The translations under genes were made by a program, and so were the position numbers. From Salinigranum salinum (GTDB taxonomy: Archaea > Halobacteriota > Halobacteria > Halobacteriales > Haloferacaceae), in assembly GCF_009176545.1 (NCBI RefSeq), contig NZ_VTOJ01000002.1:1550001-1614000 (forward strand): a stretch of 64,000 nt of DNA. Direction: 5' to 3'. The stretch's first letter is position 1. Every line of letters begins with the position of its first letter. Shown piece by piece: positions 1 through 8,464 of the stretch. A model generated the notes under the pieces. That model was not told the DNA's origin. It did no database searches and saw only the letters and a program-made list of their open reading frames with translations.

Positions 1-145
1 GCCGCACGTCGACGCGGATGGTGTCGCCACAGGAGGGGTTCTCACCCTCGTGGGTGAACGTCGGATCCTCGAGTTCCCCGTAGTTCCGGGGGTTCTTGTA
101 GTGGTCGAGGATCTGCTGTCGGTACATATCCGAACCCATGCCCAT
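1..145 (-). CDS. sufU: SufU/IscU-type Fe-S cluster assembly scaffold (5' end only)
   Basis: Partial gene: it begins at an ATG at 145 on the minus strand and leaves the window at base 1, so only about 48 residues are visible. The visible start reads MGMGSDMYRQQ, followed by ILDHYKNPRNYG and NPSCGDTI, the typical opening of SufU/IscU scaffolds; the Cys of SCGD is the first cluster-ligating cysteine of the family. The protein would accept sulfur from the cysteine desulfurase SufS and build Fe-S clusters in the cytoplasm. A sufS gene lies at 4047-5324 on the same strand, separated by five unrelated genes, so the two probably work together but are not one operon here. Confidence 0.9.
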   Translation of the reverse strand, partial: MGMGSDMYRQQILDHYKNPRNYGELEDPTFTHEGENPSCGDTIRVDVR

Positions 146-231
146 TGTGGCTCGAGATACGGCTGAACGCTGTAAAACAGTTCCGCCACGACCCGCCGAC
201 GAACCGCTCACGTGCCGTGCACGACTCACGG

Positions 232-321
232 CGCGCAGTGAGCACGGATCCAGACACGAGTCGCGCAGTGAGTACGGATCCAGACACGAGTCGCGCAGTG
301 AGCATCGATTCACACACGAGT
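232..321. repeat. three tandem 30-bp repeats upstream of the F420/NADP reductase gene
   Basis: Three head-to-tail units (232-261, 262-291, 292-321), each starting CGCGCAGTGAG and ending ACACGAGT. The first two differ at one base; the third has diverged in its middle. The array lies between the sufU start and the ATG at 354. An upstream extension of the reductase reading frame would translate it as RSEYGSRHES-like units, but homology starts only at 354, so I read the array as non-coding. Confidence 0.85.
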
Positions 322-353
322 TATGCACCGTGATCACGTCCGTATCCACGGAG

Positions 354-980
354 ATGCAGATCGGTATCATCGGTGCCGGCAACATCGGGCGAACCGTCGC
401 GGCACACGCGGTCGACAACGGCCACACCGTCGTCGTCAGCAACTCGCGCGGGCCGGCGTCGCTCGCCGACCTCGTGGAGACGCTCGGACCGAACGCACGG
501 GCGGGCACCGTCGCGGAGGCGGCCGCGTTCGGCGAGATCGTCCTCGAAGCGATCCCGTACGGCGCGTACGAGAGCCTCCCGGCCGACGAACTCGCCGGGA
601 CGATCGTCGTGAGCGCGGCCAACTACTACCCGGAGCGCGACGGCGAGATCGATCTCGCGGGCGGGACGCAGACGGGGCTGATCGCCGACCACCTCGCCGA
701 GTCGCGCGTGGTGAAGGCGTTCAACACGATGTACTACGAGACGCTCCGCGAGGAGGCGCGACCGGACGCCCCGCTCAAAGAGCGGCTGGTGCTCTTCCTC
801 GCGGGCGACGACGACGAGGCGAAGTCGACGGTGAGCGAGTTCATCGAGGAGATCGGCTTCGCCCCCGTCGACGTCGGGTCGCTCCGCGACGGCGCGGTGA
901 TGGAGCCCGGATCCCCCATCTACAACGAGCCGATGACGCCCGCGGAGGCACGGGCGGCGCTCGAACGGCTCCAAGAGTAA
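354..980 (+). CDS. F420-dependent NADP reductase-family oxidoreductase
   Basis: A 208-residue Rossmann protein. The N-terminus IGIIGAGNIGRTVA is the dinucleotide-binding glycine motif, followed by VVSNSRGP, the phosphate-binding turn seen in NADP-using members. The conserved VKAFNTMY lies in the central part. Family members (NADPH:F420 oxidoreductase and related YjgI-like proteins) move hydride between NADP(H) and F420 or use NAD(P)H alone; which applies here cannot be read from sequence. The frame is open upstream to 138, but the ATG at 354 sits exactly before the nucleotide-binding strand and is preferred. The upstream open stretch consists largely of the 30-bp repeats. Confidence 0.8.
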   Translation: MQIGIIGAGNIGRTVAAHAVDNGHTVVVSNSRGPASLADLVETLGPNARAGTVAEAAAFGEIVLEAIPYGAYESLPADELAGTIVVSAANYYPERDGEIDLAGGTQTGLIADHLAESRVVKAFNTMYYETLREEARPDAPLKERLVLFLAGDDDEAKSTVSEFIEEIGFAPVDVGSLRDGAVMEPGSPIYNEPMTPAEARAALERLQE

Positions 981-1084
981 CGACGCAGGGCGGACGCCGG
1001 GGACTCCCGACCGGAACCACGCGCCGCGGCCCGGGCCACGCCTCAGTCCAAACAGCCAAGGAGTCGCCCCACGCAGAGAGATCG

Positions 1085-2260
1085 ATGACCGACGGGGACG
1101 TGTCGGACCGCGTGGCACGGATCGAACCGCAACAGATCCGTCGTCTGTTCGACCTCGCGAGCGAACACGACGGCGACGATCTGGTGCATCTCGAACTGGG
1201 GGAGCCGGACTTCCCCACGCCCGACCACGTCGTCGAGGCGGCCGTGACGGCCGCACGCGACGGCCGGACCAACTACACGCCGAACGCGGGGATCGACCCG
1301 CTCAGGCGGGCCATCGCCGACCGGCTGCGGGCCCGTGACGTCGACGCCGACGCCGACCGCGTGGTCGTGACGACCGGCGGCGTCGAGGCGCTCTACCTGA
1401 CGCTGCTGACGGTGACGGACCCCGGAGACGAGGTGGTCGTGCCGACGCCGGCCTGGCCGAACCCGCTCTCGGGGGCACGGCTCGCGAACGCGGTTCCCGT
1501 CGAGGTTCCGCTCGACCCGGCTGACGGCTTCGCCTTCGACGCCGACCGGATCGTCGACGCGATCGACGAGCGGACCGGGGCCGTCGTGCTGACCTCGCCG
1601 TCGAACCCGACCGGCCGGGTGTTCGACGTGACGGAGATGGAGCGCGTCGTCGCCGCCGCCGCGGCCCACGACGCCTACGTCGTCGCCGACGAGGTGTACC
1701 ACGAACTCGTATACGACCACGCCCAGCCGCGGCTCGCGGCCGTCACGGACCACCCCGAACGGGTCGTGACCGTCGACTCCTGCTCGAAGACCTATTCGAT
1801 GACGGGGTGGCGCGTCGGCTGGCTCAGCGGGCCGGAGCCGGTCACGGCGGCGGTGACGAGGATCCACGAGAGCACGACTTCGTGCGTGAACACCCCCGCC
1901 CAGTACGCCGCGCTCGCCGCGCTCACGGGGCCCGACGGCCCGGTTCGGGAGATGAAGGCGGCCTTCGAACGCCGGCGTGACCTGGTCGTCGACCGGCTCC
2001 GCGAGATTCGGGGCGTCTCACTGACGCCACCCGACGGCGCGTTCTACGCGTTCGTCGACGTGGGCGCCCTCCCGGGGTCGAGCATGGACGTCGCCCGGCG
2101 ACTCCTCTTCGAGTACGACGTCGTCGCCGCCCCGGGCAGCGCGTTCGGCCGCGGCGGTGAGGGGCATCTCCGGTTCAGCTTCGCCAACGACACCGAGCGG
2201 CTGGAACGCGGGCTGGACCGGTTCGAGCGACTGGTTCGGGCGACACGGGGCACGCGCTGA
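1085..2260 (+). CDS. class I/II pyridoxal-phosphate aminotransferase
   Basis: A 391-residue fold-type I aminotransferase. Visible landmarks are HLELGEPDFPTP near the N-terminus, NYTPNAGIDPLR, the SPSNPTGRV strand, VADEVYHELVY and the cofactor lysine in SCSKTYSMTGWRVGW; a C-terminal LRFSFAND holds the arginine that usually binds the substrate carboxylate. This pattern fits aspartate/aromatic-type aminotransferases, but substrate is not deducible. The ATG at 1085 gives the usual family length; the frame is open further upstream only because GC-rich DNA lacks stops. The neighbour before it is transcribed in the same direction about 100 nt upstream, so co-transcription is possible. Confidence 0.9.
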   Translation: MTDGDVSDRVARIEPQQIRRLFDLASEHDGDDLVHLELGEPDFPTPDHVVEAAVTAARDGRTNYTPNAGIDPLRRAIADRLRARDVDADADRVVVTTGGVEALYLTLLTVTDPGDEVVVPTPAWPNPLSGARLANAVPVEVPLDPADGFAFDADRIVDAIDERTGAVVLTSPSNPTGRVFDVTEMERVVAAAAAHDAYVVADEVYHELVYDHAQPRLAAVTDHPERVVTVDSCSKTYSMTGWRVGWLSGPEPVTAAVTRIHESTTSCVNTPAQYAALAALTGPDGPVREMKAAFERRRDLVVDRLREIRGVSLTPPDGAFYAFVDVGALPGSSMDVARRLLFEYDVVAAPGSAFGRGGEGHLRFSFANDTERLERGLDRFERLVRATRGTR

Positions 2261-2290
2261 GGTGGGTCGATCCCGTTCGCGGTTCGCCCC

Positions 2291-2854
2291 CTACGGTCCA
2301 CTCTCGGGGTCGTCCGCTAGCGTCCACTTCTTCTCGACCGCGCTGTTCGCCACGACGACCCGGTCGCCGTCGTCCAGATCGAGCCGGCTCTTGCGGAGGC
2401 CGATGTCCCGAACCTCGCCCGTGGTCCCGTCGGCCGTCACGCGGTCGCCGGGGTTGAAGTCGGGGTCGCGGAGGAGGTAGACGCCGGCCACTGTATCGGC
2501 GATCATACTCGACAGCGCGTAGGAGATCCCCAGCGCGATGAAGCCGGCGGCAGTCCCCAGGCTCGCGGCGATCTCACCCAGTCCCAGGATGTTCAACAGG
2601 GCGAGACCGGCGGCGAACCAGAGGAAGACGCCGACGACGGTGGTCGCCAGGTTCACGATCAGGTCCTGTTCCGCCGGGTAGACGGCGTCGAGCGCCCCCC
2701 CGACGAGTCGGAGAGCGATCCTGATGCCGACGTACGCGATCGTGAGGAACACCAGCGCCATGACGAGCTTCGGGAGCGCGCTGACGAGCCCCTCCTGGAT
2801 GCCGGCGATCGTCTCTCGGACGAGTTCGGTCAGAAATCCGACGTTTGTCTGCAT
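2291..2854 (-). CDS. small MscS-type mechanosensitive channel protein
   Basis: 187 residues with three hydrophobic spans (roughly residues 25-48, 65-90 and 95-115), followed by a short MscS beta domain (DPDFNPGDRVTADGTTGEV, then DDGDRVVVANSAV). The glycine- and alanine-rich last span (LGTAAGFIALGISYALSSM) corresponds to the pore-lining helix of MscS. Family members open on membrane tension during osmotic downshock, a relevant stress for a halophile. It lacks the large C-terminal cytoplasmic cage of E. coli MscS, as is common in short archaeal homologues. It converges on the aminotransferase gene. Confidence 0.85.
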   Translation of the reverse strand: MQTNVGFLTELVRETIAGIQEGLVSALPKLVMALVFLTIAYVGIRIALRLVGGALDAVYPAEQDLIVNLATTVVGVFLWFAAGLALLNILGLGEIAASLGTAAGFIALGISYALSSMIADTVAGVYLLRDPDFNPGDRVTADGTTGEVRDIGLRKSRLDLDDGDRVVVANSAVEKKWTLADDPESGP

Positions 2855-2963
2855 GGCTCAGGGTCATGGGCGGGTCGATAAAAAACGGTTCGACATCCGG
2901 ACGGTCGGCTCGAGGGCGGGACGAACGAAGAAGAGCAGGTCAGGCGGGAGCCGGCCCGATCCA

Positions 2964-3260
2964 TCACTCGCCGACGACCGTCTGTCTCCCCGCCTCCTCG
3001 CCGGCGAACTCCGGTTGCGCCATCCTGTACAGGCCCCAGAGGAACAGCACCGCGAGGCCCGCGATGACGAGGCCGGTTCTGAGTGCGGGGTCGACCATCG
3101 GGGTGGCGACCACGTCGCCGGCGTCGTTCGTCACGGGAGCGGCGCCGTACGGCGGCCCCGCGAGGATCTCTACGACTCCGAGCACGACGACGCCGATCAG
3201 CATCAGCGCGCCGCTCAGACCCATCGCGAGTCTGTCGATCGCGTCGATTTTGTGTTGCAT
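2964..3260 (-). CDS. small two-span membrane protein paired with DoxX
   Basis: 98 residues with two hydrophobic segments (about residues 15-34 and 63-80) and an acidic C-terminus. I do not recognise a named family. It starts about 15 nt after the stop of the DoxX-family gene at 3275-3796 and is on the same strand, so the two are almost certainly co-transcribed; a membrane partner of DoxX is a reasonable guess but is inference. Confidence 0.75.
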   Translation of the reverse strand: MQHKIDAIDRLAMGLSGALMLIGVVVLGVVEILAGPPYGAAPVTNDAGDVVATPMVDPALRTGLVIAGLAVLFLWGLYRMAQPEFAGEEAGRQTVVGE

Positions 3261-3274
3261 CTCTGGTCACCTCC

Positions 3275-3796
3275 TCAGCCGAGCAGGTACCGCAGCCGCG
3301 GGTGTGCTTGCACGAAGCGGGTCTTCTCGATGATCGCGTCGAGGCCGTAGTAGCGCCCCGTCGCCAGCACCATCACGGTGACGAACAGCAGCAGTCCCAT
3401 GAAGTCGCCGCTGACGACGCCGTGGGCGAAGTCCGCGTTGCCGATCCAGAACAGGACCATGAAGATGGCCCCGCCGAAGGCCGCCAGCCGGGTCAGCGCG
3501 CCCGCGATGAGCGCCAGCCCGATCAGCGTCTCGAACAGGGGGACACCCGGCTCGATCAGCCACGCGAGGTTCTGGCCCATCCAGACGGGGATCGGCCCGA
3601 GCGCCGTCCCGGTCATGCCCTCGAGGTAGGCCGGCCCGTAGCCGAACGCCAGACCGTCCTCGATGAGCTTCGTCACGCCCGCGTGGAAGAACCACCAGCC
3701 GGTGACGACCCGCAGGATCGCGAGCCAGTACGCCGCGAGCGGCCCCGCGGTGAACTCGAACTCCGATTTCAGGGGGTTCGCCGGTTCGTATGCCAT
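3275..3796 (-). CDS. DoxX-family membrane protein (quinol-oxidase-subunit-like)
   Basis: 173 residues with four predicted hydrophobic helices and the DoxX hallmarks: WLAILRVVTGWWFFHAGVTKL at the N-terminal helix and VPLFETLIGLALIAGALTRLAAFGG in the second. Family members include the small subunit of thiosulfate:quinone oxidoreductase and many uncharacterised redox-linked membrane proteins. I place the start at the ATG at 3796 because GAGGTGA lies five bases upstream; a GTG at 3805 would overlap that ribosome-binding site. The downstream gene at 2964 forms a two-gene unit with it. Confidence 0.85.
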   Translation of the reverse strand: MAYEPANPLKSEFEFTAGPLAAYWLAILRVVTGWWFFHAGVTKLIEDGLAFGYGPAYLEGMTGTALGPIPVWMGQNLAWLIEPGVPLFETLIGLALIAGALTRLAAFGGAIFMVLFWIGNADFAHGVVSGDFMGLLLFVTVMVLATGRYYGLDAIIEKTRFVQAHPRLRYLLG

Positions 3797-4046
3797 CGGT
3801 CTCACCTCACATGTGCGGGTTGCGGGCTAAGAGTGGTATAAGTTCCAGCAGGTTCCCGGCGTGTGAAAACCGACGCGGCGGCCACACCCTCGTGATGGAA
3901 TAAACTGAAGACCGTTCTCAACTGCTGGAAAACACTGTGATCGATCGTGAAGGTCGGTGACGTCGCATCTACCGTCCGGACGATGCACCGGATCGAGGGG
4001 GGCGTGCGGCGGGGGAAAACGCGGGTCGGTGCGCGTCCGGGCCGGA

Positions 4047-5324
4047 TCAGGCGAACAGCTGTCGAGCCTCGTCGACCGCGTCGACGAGCGCGTCGACTTC
4101 CTCGCGCGTGTTGTACACGTAGAACGACGCGCGCGCCGAAGCGGCGGCACCGAGTTTGTCGTGTAGCGGCTGGGTGCAGTGGTCGCCGGCGCGGATCGCC
4201 ACACCGTAGTCGTTCAGGATCGACGAGAGGTCGTGGGCGTGGACCGAGTCGAGGTTGAACGCCACCAGCCCACCGCGGTCGTCGCCCGGCGGGCCGTAGA
4301 CGGTGACGTCGTCGAACGCCGTGAGACGGTCGTAGGCGTACTCGGCGAGCAACTCCTCGTGGGCCTGGACGTTCGCCATGCCGAGGTCGTCGAGGTAGTC
4401 GACGGCGGCGTGGAGCGCGACGCCCTGCGCGATGGGCGGCGTTCCCGCCTCGAACTTCCACGGGAGGTCCTCCCACTCGGAGTCGTCGTACGTCACCTTC
4501 CGGATCATCTCGCCCCCGTAGAGGTACGGCTGCATCTCCTCCAGGATGTGCTCTTTGCCGTAGAGGACGCCGATGCCCGTCGGGCCGCACATCTTGTGCC
4601 CCGAGAAGGCGAAGAAGTCGGCGTCGATCTCCTGGACGTCGACGGGTCGTGTCGGGACCGACTGCGCGCCGTCGACGAAGGCGTACGCGCCGACCTCGTG
4701 GGCCAACTCAGCGAGGTCGGCGACCGGGTTGACGGTGCCCAGCGTGTTCGAGATGTGGACCACCGAGACCATCGCGGTCGACTCGTCGATCAACTCGCGC
4801 GCGTGGTCCATGTCGAGATAGCCCGAGTCGTCGACGCGGATGTACCGGACCTCGGCACCGATCTTCTTGGCGATCTGCTGCCACGTCACGAGCGACGCGT
4901 GGTGTTCCATCTCCGTGAGGACGACCGAGTCGCCCGGGCCGAGTTCGGCGAGCCCCCACGCGTACGCGACGAGATTCATCGCCTCGGTGGTGTTCTTCGT
5001 GAAGACGATCTCCTCTCGCCCGTCGGCACCGACGAACTCGGCGACGCGGTCGTGCGCGCGTTCGTAGGCGACCGAGGCCTCCTGGCTCAGGTGGTGGATC
5101 CCTCTGTGAACGTTCGAGTTGTAGCCGCGGTAGTAGTCACAGATCGCCTCGACGACGGGTTCGGGCGTGTGACTCGTCGCGGCGTTGTCGAGGTAGACCA
5201 GTGGCACCGTGTCGTCCGGCCCCTCGCCGGGCGTCTCGAGGTCGCCGCCGACGTGCCGTGTCAGGATGGGGAAGTCCCGCCGGATCGCCTCGACATCGAG
5301 GGGGTACGACTCCTGCGTTCTCAT
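4047..5324 (-). CDS. sufS: cysteine desulfurase SufS
   Basis: 425-residue PLP enzyme that takes sulfur from cysteine as a persulfide for Fe-S cluster assembly. The cofactor lysine is in FSGHKMCGPTGIG, the upstream TEMEHHAS motif packs on the PLP ring, and the mobile persulfide cysteine is in RAGDHCTQPL. The form of the cysteine region and overall length fit the SufS (type II) rather than the IscS group. An N-terminal VYLDNAATSHTPE is also diagnostic. It lies on the same strand as the sufU start at 1-145. About 280 bp separate it from the divergent dioxygenase gene. Confidence 0.95.
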   Translation of the reverse strand: MRTQESYPLDVEAIRRDFPILTRHVGGDLETPGEGPDDTVPLVYLDNAATSHTPEPVVEAICDYYRGYNSNVHRGIHHLSQEASVAYERAHDRVAEFVGADGREEIVFTKNTTEAMNLVAYAWGLAELGPGDSVVLTEMEHHASLVTWQQIAKKIGAEVRYIRVDDSGYLDMDHARELIDESTAMVSVVHISNTLGTVNPVADLAELAHEVGAYAFVDGAQSVPTRPVDVQEIDADFFAFSGHKMCGPTGIGVLYGKEHILEEMQPYLYGGEMIRKVTYDDSEWEDLPWKFEAGTPPIAQGVALHAAVDYLDDLGMANVQAHEELLAEYAYDRLTAFDDVTVYGPPGDDRGGLVAFNLDSVHAHDLSSILNDYGVAIRAGDHCTQPLHDKLGAAASARASFYVYNTREEVDALVDAVDEARQLFA

Positions 5325-5605
5325 TAGGTACGCCTAAACACTGCATCATCAACACACCTTCGGTCCGTGGCGCGACGAGAAACCGAAATCGGTTGCGGTG
5401 GACCCGGCGCGTACTCGTGTCTCGGTTCTCGTGGCGGTCGCGGCGTCGGCGATCCGAGGCTCCCGGACGGTCGGCGTGCGAGCGAGAGCGGGCAGGGTGA
5501 TCGAGACGCCGAAGACGTCGGGACGGCCGAGCAGAAGACGCCGTCGACACCCGGTAACACTCACGTCAGCGCGAATTCAAGTCGTTCCGGCCCCTCTCTC
5601 CGACG

Positions 5606-6646
5606 ATGGCAGACGTCACACCCACACCGGGCATTCACCACGTCACGTGTATCGCGGGCGACCCACAGCGGAACGTCGACTTCTGGGTCGAGACCCTGGG
5701 ACTCCGACTCGTGAAGCGGTCGATCAACCAGGACGACCCCGGCACCTACCACTTCTTCTTCGCGGACGCCGAGGGGACCCCCGGGACGAGCATGACGTTC
5801 TTCCCGTGGGAGGACCTCCCGCGGGGGAAAGTGGGGTCGGGACAGGTCTCTCGCACGGCCTTCCGGGTTCCCGAAGGGAGCCTCGACTACTGGGAGGCGC
5901 GGTTCGACGAGTACGGCGTCGACTACGACGAGCGCGTCGAGCGGTTTGGGAGCGAGGCGCGAAGCGCCTCGGAAGACGCGAGCGGCAGTGAGCCGCGGGC
6001 GGAGACCGTCCTCCCTTTTTACGACCCCGACGGTCTCCCGGTCGAACTGGTCGCGGTCGAGATCCCCGACGACGACCCGACGGTCCCGTGGACCGCGTTC
6101 GTCCCCGAGGAGCACGCGATCCGCGGGTTCCACTCCGTGACGCTCTGGCTGGCGGATCCCGAACCCACGAAGGAGCTGCTCCGGACGATGGGCCTCGAGG
6201 AGGTCGGCACCGAGCAGTCGCCGGGCGACACTCCCGGTGACGAGCGAACCCGGTTCGCCGCCAGCGGTCCCGTGGGCAAGTACGTCGACGTCCTGCCCAC
6301 GATCCAGGGCGGGCGACAGGGCCACGGCACGGTCCACCACGTCGCCTTCCAGACCCCGACCGACGCGGACCAGGAAGCGATGCGCCGGGCGGTCCAGTCG
6401 GCGGGGCTGAGCCCCACTCAGCAGATCGACCGGCACTGGTTCCGCTCGGTGTACTTCCGCGAGTTCGGGGGCGTCCTCTTCGAGCTCGCCACGAACGGCC
6501 CGGGCTACGTCAGCGACGAGCCGCTCGACGACCTCGGCGGGCGACTCGTCCTCCCCGGCCCGTTCGAGGGCCGACGCGAGGAGATCGAGGGAAAGCTGGC
6601 CGACGTGACGATCCCGCGCCCCGCGACGGCCGAAGCGGACGACTGA
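5606..6646 (+). CDS. ring-cleaving dioxygenase of the VOC superfamily (MhqO/LinE-like)
   Basis: 346 residues built from two vicinal-oxygen-chelate halves. The N-terminal half opens GIHHVTCIAGDPQRNVDFWVETLGLRLVK with a metal-ligand histidine; the second half has IRGFHSVTLWLADPEP and GTVHHVAFQTPTD, and a late FELATNGPGY supplies the expected glutamate. Proteins of this type (MhqO, MhqA, LinE, PcpA relatives) use Fe(II) to open hydroquinone- or catechol-type rings. The acidic, low-complexity stretch around residues 110-130 is probably a loop insertion. The exact substrate is not predictable. Confidence 0.85.
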   Translation: MADVTPTPGIHHVTCIAGDPQRNVDFWVETLGLRLVKRSINQDDPGTYHFFFADAEGTPGTSMTFFPWEDLPRGKVGSGQVSRTAFRVPEGSLDYWEARFDEYGVDYDERVERFGSEARSASEDASGSEPRAETVLPFYDPDGLPVELVAVEIPDDDPTVPWTAFVPEEHAIRGFHSVTLWLADPEPTKELLRTMGLEEVGTEQSPGDTPGDERTRFAASGPVGKYVDVLPTIQGGRQGHGTVHHVAFQTPTDADQEAMRRAVQSAGLSPTQQIDRHWFRSVYFREFGGVLFELATNGPGYVSDEPLDDLGGRLVLPGPFEGRREEIEGKLADVTIPRPATAEADD

Positions 6647-6676
6647 CCGCCCACCGTCCGCGCCCGCGTCGCTCCC

Positions 6677-7258
6677 TCAGTCGTCCGCGGTCACGTCGTC
6701 CGCCGGTACCGGGTCGAGGAGCCCGTCGAGCGCCAGGTGTGTCGCGACACCGACGAACAGGCCCACCCCGACGACGGCCGCCAGGTCGACCGTCCCCGGC
6801 ACGTCGTAGATCCACCCGAGTACCCCGATTCCGACCCCGAACGACCCGCCGACGACGACGCCCGCCCAGAGCGTGTGCGTGACGGTCCGGTGAGGCGGCC
6901 GCTTGTGTTCGACCAGCCGTTCGCTCCGGGTCATCACCGCCAGCACCACGAACACGCACAGCACCGCGAGGAGTCCGTTTGGGACCGCCCGGTCGACGTC
7001 GAACAGGAAGACGAGGTAGAGAACGCCGCTGCCGGCGGCCAGTTTGACGCCGGTCGTGAGCCACCGGTTCGGCTTCGACGCGTGGTGGTCGACGTCGGGG
7101 ACGCTCGCGCCGACCAGCACGCTCGCCGCTCCTGCGGCGCCGAGGGCGAACGCGTACACCGAACTCCCGGTCAACCAGAGGACCGACCACGTGACGACGA
7201 CCCCGAGTCCCGCGGCCGGGAGTCGTGCCACGTCGAGGTGTTCCTCGAAGCTCCCCAT
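6677..7258 (-). CDS. membrane-bound metal-dependent hydrolase, YdjM/DUF457 family
   Basis: 193-residue integral membrane protein with about five hydrophobic spans. The metal-site motifs of the LexA-regulated YdjM family are visible: PDVDHHAS after the first helices, HRTVTHTLWAG in the middle, and HLALDGLLDP near the C-terminus. The biological substrate of this family is unknown. The ATG at 7258 gives MGSFEEHLD; an upstream in-frame start at 7285 is possible but adds nine non-conserved residues. Upstream, an AT-rich stretch near 7286-7305 could hold its promoter. Confidence 0.75.
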   Translation of the reverse strand: MGSFEEHLDVARLPAAGLGVVVTWSVLWLTGSSVYAFALGAAGAASVLVGASVPDVDHHASKPNRWLTTGVKLAAGSGVLYLVFLFDVDRAVPNGLLAVLCVFVVLAVMTRSERLVEHKRPPHRTVTHTLWAGVVVGGSFGVGIGVLGWIYDVPGTVDLAAVVGVGLFVGVATHLALDGLLDPVPADDVTADD

Positions 7259-7321
7259 ACGAGAGCTGACAGTCCCGTTCGACAAAAATATTGGGTATTC
7301 AAACTTTCAGAACTGGCGACG

Positions 7322-7624
7322 CTACCGCAGCCAGAGCAGCTGTGCGTGGAGCGTCCCGCCGACCTCGAGGACGCGGTCCTCGTCGACGAGGCCGGCGTCG
7401 ATCGCCACGGAGACGGCTCGCTCGCCCACGATGTTCGCCGTCGTCGCCCGGGAGAGGCTGTCGACGACCGTCTGTTCGTCGGCCTCCTCGGCCTCCTCGC
7501 CGCCGTAGAACTCCTCGGTGACGTCGAGGGAGACGGGGCCGTCCTCGAACGTCTCGCCGAGGCAGTCGGCGTCGCAGACCGACACCAGCAGGCCCTCGGG
7601 CGTCTCTCGCTCGCGCAGGAGCAT
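7322..7624 (-). CDS. DUF424 family protein
   Basis: 100 residues, MLLRERETPEGLLVSVCDADCLGETFEDG at the start, matching the compact archaeal DUF424 family. The function is unknown; family members are often found near translation genes. Its ATG overlaps the TGA of the TPR gene (TGATG on the minus strand), so translation of the two is coupled. Confidence 0.8.
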   Translation of the reverse strand: MLLRERETPEGLLVSVCDADCLGETFEDGPVSLDVTEEFYGGEEAEEADEQTVVDSLSRATTANIVGERAVSVAIDAGLVDEDRVLEVGGTLHAQLLWLR

Positions 7625-8373
7625 CAGCGACGGTCCTCGACGAGGCGCTCCTCGCGCTTCTCGCGCAGTTCGTCGGCGCGTTCCTGCACCCGCTCGGCCT
7701 CCTCGCTCTCTCCCAATTCTTCGAGGGCGATCGCCTTCTCCTCCAGCACCTCGGCGCTCCGCATCCCCAGGCGGATGGCGTTGTCGAAGGCGTTCACGGC
7801 GTCCTCGAACAGCCCCCGTTCGGAGAGGAAGAAGCCCCGGTTGTACCACGCCTGCGGGAAGCGCGGGTCGATCTCGACCGCGCGCTCGGCGTGTTCGAGC
7901 GCCTGCTCCGTCCGTCCGTACTCCCAGAGGGCGTAGGCCAGATTCGTCTCCGCCGAGGCGGCGTGCTCGGAGTCGTCGTCGATCCGGAGCGCCTCCTGGT
8001 AGGCACCGATCGCCTCGTCGTACTCCTCGAGTTCGGCGTGGGCGACACCCTTGTTCACCCAGGCTTCCTGGGCGTCGAGCGAGTCCTCTTCGGCGAAGCG
8101 GGCGGCGCGCTCGAACGTCTCGGTCGCCTCCTCGAACCGGTTGATCCCCATGTACGAGAGGCCGACCTCGACGAGCTCCTGGACGTCGACATCGTCGCGG
8201 TCGACGTTCCGGCGGTCGAGGATGTCGGAGAGCACCCGCGAGTCGACGGGGTCGACCTTTGTCGGGTCGACTTTGAGTTCGGGCGGATCGAGCGTGAACT
8301 CGTCGTAGTCGGCGTCGACCCCCTGTCCCTCGGAGAAGCGGTGTTTCTTCGGCGGGTCGCCGTCGTCGGTCAT
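7624..8373 (-). CDS. tetratricopeptide-repeat protein
   Basis: 249 residues. After an acidic, unstructured first 60 residues come about four TPR units, recognisable as VELGLSYMGINRFEEA-type, AWVNKGVAHAELEEYDEAI, LAYALWEYGRTEQALEHAE and AWYNRGFFLSERGLFEDAV, and a charged coiled-coil-like tail. TPRs form superhelices that bind other proteins. The ATG at 8373 begins MTDDGDPPKKH; the frame is open further upstream, but that part overlaps the divergent thpR region and looks non-coding. It is the first gene of a coupled pair with the DUF424 gene. Confidence 0.85.
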   Translation of the reverse strand: MTDDGDPPKKHRFSEGQGVDADYDEFTLDPPELKVDPTKVDPVDSRVLSDILDRRNVDRDDVDVQELVEVGLSYMGINRFEEATETFERAARFAEEDSLDAQEAWVNKGVAHAELEEYDEAIGAYQEALRIDDDSEHAASAETNLAYALWEYGRTEQALEHAERAVEIDPRFPQAWYNRGFFLSERGLFEDAVNAFDNAIRLGMRSAEVLEEKAIALEELGESEEAERVQERADELREKREERLVEDRR

Positions 8374-8464
8374 ACCGCAGGGTTGGCAGTCGCCGGGGGT
8401 AAGGGTTACGTCACGCGGCCCTCGACGCGTCACGGTTTTGCCGCTCGCCGCCGCACGGACGACC

